Assembly (NCBI GenBank): GCA_001596135.1 | Contig: CP014773.1 | Span: 3,348,001 to 3,412,000, forward strand | DNA from: Mucilaginibacter sp. PAMC 26640 | Lineage (GTDB): Bacteria > Bacteroidota > Bacteroidia > Sphingobacteriales > Sphingobacteriaceae | Reading direction: 5' to 3' | DNA: 64,000 bases | Part shown: positions 63,512-64,000 of the stretch, piece by piece | Numbering within the stretch: position 1 is the first letter of the stretch | How the letters are laid out: every line of letters begins with the position of its first letter | Made by a program: the position numbers and the translations under genes | The notes under the pieces: generated by a model | Told to the model about the DNA's origin: nothing | Seen by the model: the letters and a program-made list of their open reading frames with translations, nothing else | Databases searched by the model: none

Positions 63512-63750
63512 GAATTTATTTCGGCATTCCACATGCTAAGTAACCAACAAGCTAAACCGTTTGGGATGTGTTGACCTGTTCTGTGAGATGCCGAAATAAT
63601 TTGGTAGGACGACTCTATTGGTTCCGTAGTCGTTTTATCTGGCTAGCCGATAATATCGTTAGAGAATGATTATGTCAAAGAGGCTGCTCACTAATTAAAG
63701 TAAACTGGCAGAGATGGTTGGGGCAGCTTTGTTTTTATCAAACATTTGCA

Positions 63751-63757
63751 TATTTTG
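63751..63757 (+). promoter_or_regulatory. Possible Bacteroidota promoter of the last gene
   Basis: TATTTTG at 63751-63757 is close to the -7 consensus TAnnTTTG, and a TTG lies 19 bases upstream at 63729-63731, a suitable -33 spacing. The start codon follows at 63778. The rest of 63523-63777 carries degenerate copies of the genomic palindromic repeat (GATGCCGAAATAATTTGG). Confidence 0.35.
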
Positions 63758-63777
63758 CGTCAGTATTCCCAATCCTT

Positions 63778-64000
63778 ATGACAACCTATTACACTAATAC
63801 CCAAACTGATACCCGGCAATACCCTATAGCTGGTTTTTGGCGCTATTTTCTATATATTTCCCTTATTGGTTGTATAGGTCTTTTTTGCTGGCTTGGGTAT
63901 TACGTGCTTACGGATGTAAAAAGTGATATCCCGGCTTACGTGGTCATTCCGGTATTGATTCTCCTGATCTGCGGCTCCGTTTACCTGCTCGTGCGTACTC
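63778..64000 (+). CDS. Membrane protein, 3' truncated by the window end
   Basis: The first 74 codons of an open frame starting ATG at 63778 and running off the edge. After a polar N-terminus (MTTYYTNTQTDTRQYPIAGF) there are two hydrophobic segments (YFLYISLIGCIGLFCWLGYY; VVIPVLILLICGSVYLLV), so an inner-membrane protein. I do not recognise the family from this part. Confidence 0.6.
   Translation, partial: MTTYYTNTQTDTRQYPIAGFWRYFLYISLIGCIGLFCWLGYYVLTDVKSDIPAYVVIPVLILLICGSVYLLVRT

Overview
The window looks like chromosome from a Bacteroidota member of the Sphingobacteriaceae, most like Mucilaginibacter or Pedobacter. This is inferred from gene content, not from a marker gene. The signs are a SusC/SusD pair, a second TonB-dependent receptor with DUF4249 and MG2/plug partners, a CusA-type pump fused to its TolC partner, many lipoproteins with short lipoboxes, weak Shine-Dalgarno sequences, and many short palindromic repeats between genes. 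No rRNA, tRNA or CRISPR array was found.

Layout. 1-6.6 kb: the end of an unidentified gene, then a minus-strand operon of SusC, SusD and an AmpG-like MFS permease. 6.8-18.7 kb: an accessory stretch. It holds a DUF1877 gene, a minus-strand block (cupin, DUF2306, SUMF-like lipoprotein, cupin, AraC regulator), three copies (one nearly deleted) of a unit made of a TfoX-N gene plus a long structured repeat, a lone FtsX/MacB permease between the two intact units, and an AIPR-family putative anti-phage gene. 19-24 kb: rtcB with a divergent WYL regulator and two small genes. 23.4-29.3 kb: a heavy-metal RND efflux operon. 29.7-39.1 kb: a secreted GH43-like protein, two beta-propeller lipoproteins, a conserved protein of unknown function, an exported PQQ-type sugar dehydrogenase and a REP-associated tyrosine transposase inside its own REP repeats.

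39.7-48.5 kb is the most coherent system: adaptor, TolC, ABC ATPase, two FtsX permeases, an NtrC-type response regulator and its histidine kinase, in that order. A good sigma-54 -24/-12 promoter and an upstream 20-bp palindrome precede it. The operon probably encodes an ABC efflux or stress pump together with the two-component system that switches it on.

48.7-55.9 kb is an outer-membrane operon (secreted protein, STN-type TonB receptor, DUF4249 lipoprotein, MG2/plug protein). 56-60.6 kb carries a DinB protein, a Tat-exported amine oxidase and aminotransferase pair, and a secreted protein ending in a Hint (hedgehog/intein) domain. 60.7-63.5 kb holds two nearly identical IS4-family elements in tandem, both inserted at the same point of a repeated palindrome; the second transposase is frameshifted. 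The window ends inside a small membrane-protein gene.

The best candidates for something undescribed are the TfoX-plus-structured-repeat units, the palindrome-targeting IS4 element, the four 11-bp palindromes upstream of 33453, and the in-frame palindrome in rtcB.
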